From: JALOAP01 sp964632355
GTDB lineage: Bacteria > Chloroflexota > Dehalococcoidia > Tepidiformales > Tepidiformaceae
DNA length: 22,076 nucleotides
Direction: 5' to 3'
Assembly: GCA_964632355.1 (NCBI GenBank)
Contig: CAZWBW010000043.1
Coordinates: 1-22,076 of the forward strand
A program made the position numbers and the translations under genes. Of this stretch, positions 21,624-22,076 are shown in pieces. Below the pieces are notes generated by a model, which did no database searches, was not told the origin of the DNA, and saw only the letters and a program-made list of their open reading frames with translations. Each line of letters begins with the position of its first letter. Within the stretch, counting starts at the first letter, position 1.

Positions 21624-22076
21624 ATGCTGCTGGATTCGCCGCCCACCGCAGCCGCGTTCGAACGGTGGCTCCGGGGCCAGCGCGGGTTTGAACAGGCCCG
21701 CGTCCGCTCGCTGCTGCCCGTGGACGGCGGTGCGTCGAACATCACGTGCCGGGCCGACCTGACGGATGCGCCCGTCGAACGGGTAGCGCTCCGGCTGCAA
21801 CGCCGGCGCGGCATCTTCGAACCGTACGACGTGCTCCGCGAAGGGGCAGTGCTGCGGCGTCTTTCGGGTTCGCACATCCCGGTGCCGGGGGTGCTGCTCG
21901 AAGAGCGGGATGGCACGCACCTCGGCGCGCCCTTCCTGGTGCTCGAATGGATCGATGCGCCACACATGGGCGAGGCGGGCGCCGACGCCGATTTCGGCGC
22001 GTACGTGTCGATGGTCGCGGCTATCCACGACGTGGACTGGAAGTCGGCGGGGATCGAGGAGGTGCTGGACATCCCA
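21624..22076 (+). CDS. APH-type phosphotransferase, N-terminal part (runs off right edge)
   Basis: 151 codons are visible from ATG 21624 with no stop before the edge. The protein resembles the N-lobe of the aminoglycoside phosphotransferase/choline-kinase-like family: LLPVDGGASNITCRADL as the glycine loop region, VERVALRLQRR supplying the likely ATP-binding strand (with Arg where many relatives have Lys), LREGAVLRRLSGSHIPVPGVL as the helix C and hinge approach, and APFLVLEWIDAPHMGEAG. Catalytic HxD and DFG-like motifs would lie beyond the window. The family phosphorylates diverse small molecules and acyl-CoA-linked substrates, so antibiotic resistance should not be assumed. It is divergent from the GNAT gene with 52 bp between the two start codons. 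Confidence 0.75.
   Translation, partial: MLLDSPPTAAAFERWLRGQRGFEQARVRSLLPVDGGASNITCRADLTDAPVERVALRLQRRRGIFEPYDVLREGAVLRRLSGSHIPVPGVLLEERDGTHLGAPFLVLEWIDAPHMGEAGADADFGAYVSMVAAIHDVDWKSAGIEEVLDIP

Noticed and set aside
1..22076. CRISPR array, tRNA or rRNA genes, prophage
   Set aside because: No regularly spaced repeats, no tRNA-like cloverleaf with T-loop and acceptor signatures, no rRNA-like stretch, and no phage or integrase gene was seen on reading both strands.
21624..22076. Aminoglycoside resistance gene
   Set aside because: Only the general APH-fold N-lobe is visible; the family is broad and the catalytic part is outside the window, so a resistance role is not supported.

Overview
The window is a GC-rich bacterial chromosome segment dominated by one complete, tightly packed division-and-cell-wall (dcw) cluster. 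The order is mraZ, rsmH, ftsL, ftsI, murF, mraY, murD, ftsW, murG, murC, murB, ddl, ftsQ, ftsA, ftsZ (2515-18894, all + strand). Having ftsA, murB and ddl inside the cluster argues against Actinobacteria. The high GC, promoters that look leaderless, a Tat-type lipoprotein signal and the overall gene style fit a Chloroflexota-like bacterium, possibly of the Dehalococcoidia/Tepidiforma side. That assignment is inference from gene content, not a database match.

Left flank (1-2318): the 5' part of an ECF sigma factor gene runs off the left edge on the - strand. Divergent from it lie two tiny + strand genes (513-668 and 777-929). They encode related proteins of 51 and 50 residues, rich in Asn, Gln and Val, with no charged residue and no cysteine, and they end at a clear terminator. 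Two housekeeping genes follow on the - strand: trmD (tRNA m1G37 methyltransferase) and a mogA/moaB-type molybdopterin gene, the latter divergent from mraZ.

Centre (2390-18988): a TTGACA/TACCCT promoter and TGGGG-type repeats matching known MraZ operators precede mraZ. From ftsI to ftsQ nearly every stop codon overlaps the next start (ATGA, TTGA or TGATG), so the block is probably translationally coupled. It encodes the cytoplasmic UDP-MurNAc-peptide pathway (MurB, MurC, MurD, MurF, Ddl), lipid I/II synthesis (MraY, MurG), septal polymerisation and crosslinking (FtsW, FtsI), and the divisome (FtsL, FtsQ, FtsA, FtsZ). murE is absent. The 5' end of ftsL has a reading-frame conflict. After ftsZ come two adjoining GNRA-loop hairpins and a strong intrinsic terminator.

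Right flank (19019-22076): a Tat/lipobox glycoside hydrolase family 3 protein (NagZ-like, - strand); a 336-bp gene-free stretch holding an 18-bp perfect palindrome and a 147-bp cloverleaf-like nested inverted-repeat structure; a tandem-GNAT acetyltransferase (- strand); and, divergent from it, the start of an APH-type phosphotransferase that runs off the right edge. The last two genes share a mirror-image TACAAT-N7-ATG start, and mogA has the same spacing (TACCAT-N7-ATG), which suggests leaderless transcription.

The best candidates for something undescribed are the charge-free Asn/Gln-rich protein pair beside the ECF sigma gene and the structured element at 20345-20491.
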